DNA of 64,000 nucleotides, taken from the NCBI GenBank assembly GCA_027405735.1, contig JAPEHQ010000002.1, positions 1,302,001 through 1,366,000 on the forward strand, in the 5' to 3' direction. Of this stretch, positions 62,581 through 64,000 are shown piece by piece; position 1 is the stretch's first letter, and each line of letters begins with the position of its first letter. The DNA comes from Mucor racemosus. Lineage: Eukaryota; Mucoromycota; Mucoromycetes; Mucorales; Mucoraceae. The notes under the pieces are model-generated. The model was given only the letters and a program-made list of their open reading frames with translations. It had not been told where the DNA came from and made no database searches. Made by a program: the position numbers and the translations under genes.

Positions 62581-62597
62581 CCAATACTAGTTCGAGA

Positions 62598-62825
62598 AGA
62601 ATATTATAACGCGCCCTAACATTAACGATTAATAATGCATTTCCACATAAACAATAGGAAAAACATGTACTTGTACCTGCTACTTGATTTCAGTTTATAA
62701 AAATACTGGTCTTTTGGCTGTAGTTTTAAACATAAATAAAAGAACTCAGGAAAGAATGAGGAAGAAAAAAGAAAAATAATCTTAAATCAGTCGATTTTGT
62801 GTGCTACAAACAGAAATTTACAATA
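62598..62825. repeat. Repeat R3, copy 2, right part
   Basis: Matches 33357-33560 (AACATTAACGATTAATAAT, AAAAACATGTACTTGTACCT, CTACAAACAGAAATTTACA). It completes the copy whose left part is 55945-56261. Confidence 0.8.
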
Positions 62826-62929
62826 GATCGGTGCTTCATTCATTAATAAAAATATTAAGATTATACGGTTTTCGTTTCGTACCCTCACACTTCCCAGAAA
62901 TAAAAGAGGTTTGAACTTAATAGAGCCTG

Positions 62930-64000
62930 TACCTTTCTTTTGTAGGCTATCCATATCTGTCTCAAAATAAAATAGTTAGTATTAGAGCATAGGTATATTG
63001 TCCTATCATTGGACTAACATTGGCTAAGAATTGATCAAAAAAGATTGCCCTAAATCGATTGTAGATATAAAGTACCAAATTTGATGAGGTATAAATGTTT
63101 TGTATTCACAAGATGATAGATCGAGTTAAAAGCTATTCTGTATTTTTTGTTTCAATGAAAAGTATCAAATCTTTATCGAGATAATTAGAATAATAGTTGG
63201 TATCTCAGCTTATTGCATATATCAACTGAGATTTAATTTTATTCTGAAAAAACTGGATCAAAATGATTCAAAAACAAAAATGTCTTATAACTCATGAACT
63301 GCATAGTAAGTTGAACTAGCATATTAAATGTTTTTTATACAGTTTCAAATTCTGCATCCATCTAAACAAAATTTAAACAAATCTTTTACATTAAAATTTG
63401 CGTAAAATGCAATTGAATTTTTGGAGGTTTTTTAAAGATATACATTACGTTTTATAAGCATAGTTCAAATATTATTAATGGAGATGATGCGCAGAAGAAT
63501 TATCTATCGATCTAGTTATTGTTAAATTTCTTAGCTATACTTTTCGTAGAGAAAACGAGATTTTTGTCAATTTTTTTTTCAAATTCAGAATTTAGGATGA
63601 GGGTATACAAGGGAAAATTGAAGCCAAAAACCAGTGTATTCTTTTGTACACATTTTTGAGGATATCTCTACGAGAAATTAATATTTTGAAAAGAACTATA
63701 TTGAATCCGGTAGAGCTCAATGAGCTCTATGACATGAATACAAAAAAAAATACTGCCCAATTTAACCAATATTTTTTAATTTACTACAAAAAGGTCAAAA
63801 AAATGAAAAAAAAATAAAAATGCTCAGAATTTTTTTATACTTAAATATGTAATAGAACACTTTAAAACAAGTAAGTTTTATTATTAAAAAGTATTAGTAT
63901 AGCTTAATTTTTCGTAGAGATATGAAATCTCAAAGTCTTTGGTTTTTAGCAGTGAAATACCTTTTAGAAATCTGAAACATTAGCATTAGAAAAGTTATAT
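62930..64000 (-). repeat. Repeat family R2, copy d (inverted, runs off window end)
   Basis: Reverse complement of R2 copy c, apparently identical over the compared stretch from about 62990 to 64000. Similarity falls near 62945, corresponding to about 50850 in copy c. Incomplete at the window edge. Confidence 0.85.

Larger units (their letters stand above)
56262..62597 (-). mobile_element. hAT-superfamily DNA transposon, apparently autonomous
   Basis: The 8-bp target-site duplication GTTCGAGA lies at 56262-56269 and 62590-62597, the length expected for hAT. The element itself is 56270-62589 (6320 bp). The ends are imperfect inverted repeats: TAGGATTGGCAACGAGTCGA on the left and TAGTATTGGAGTCGAGCC as the complement of the right end. 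Just inside each end lie dense CTCGA-rich arrays. The transposase is on the minus strand at 56716-59566. The remaining 2.7 kb between the transposase start and the right array is non-coding and holds an old solo LTR and a small tandem repeat. An empty version of the target is seen at 33349-33356. Confidence 0.95.

Overview
The window looks like a nuclear contig from an early-diverging filamentous fungus, most likely Mucoromycota. The evidence is very AT-rich intergenic DNA, short GT-AG introns (mostly about 55-65 nt), fungal-type housekeeping genes, and LINE, F-box and retrotransposon debris of the kind common in that group. The species cannot be fixed from the sequence alone. All exon structures were worked out by hand from splice signals and reading-frame continuity.

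Layout. 0-3.3 kb: the 5' end of an unidentified minus-strand gene, then an RRN3-like RNA polymerase I initiation factor gene. 3.6-9.6 kb: repeat R2 copy a, a decayed LINE, and repeat R1 copy A. 10.0-13.1 kb: a seven-exon PAS-domain kinase on the minus strand. 13.1-18.5 kb: LINE remnants, a 116-bp tandem repeat and otherwise empty AT-rich DNA. 18.5-25.2 kb: EMC2 (ER membrane complex TPR subunit), a 5'-truncated LINE with a clean target-site duplication (TSD), an isopentenyl phosphate kinase, a small unknown protein, and a Cys-rich membrane-module protein. 25.2-34.3 kb: repeats, with R1 copies B and C, a 158-bp TAT microsatellite, a SINE-like unit and repeat R3. 34.3-40.4 kb: a complete, young Ty3/gypsy chromodomain retrotransposon with 310-bp LTRs and a 5-bp TSD. 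40.5-42.2 kb: R2 copy b. 42.3-46.3 kb: a compact gene island with a TMEM234-like membrane protein, a family-16 methyltransferase and a GDSL/phospholipase B-like lipase. 46.9-48.7 kb: an F-box pseudogene. 49.4-56.2 kb: R2c, R1D, a solo LTR and the left part of R3. 56.3-62.6 kb: a hAT DNA transposon with an uninterrupted five-exon transposase, set in the second R3 copy. 62.9-64.0 kb: R2d, a near-identical inverted copy of R2c, running off the window.

The most notable material is in the mobile elements. The hAT has an exact 8-bp TSD, imperfect TIRs, dense CTCGA-rich subterminal arrays and an apparently intact transposase gene. An unoccupied paralogue of its target lies in the same window (33349-33356), so the insertion can be read directly. 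The R1 repeats, present four times, carry an antisense fragment resembling the last WD repeats of a dynein intermediate chain, which suggests gene-fragment capture and amplification. The host genes are ordinary single-copy functions: Pol I transcription, a nutrient-sensing kinase, ER membrane-protein insertion, isoprenoid metabolism and lipid hydrolysis. They do not form an obvious functional cluster.
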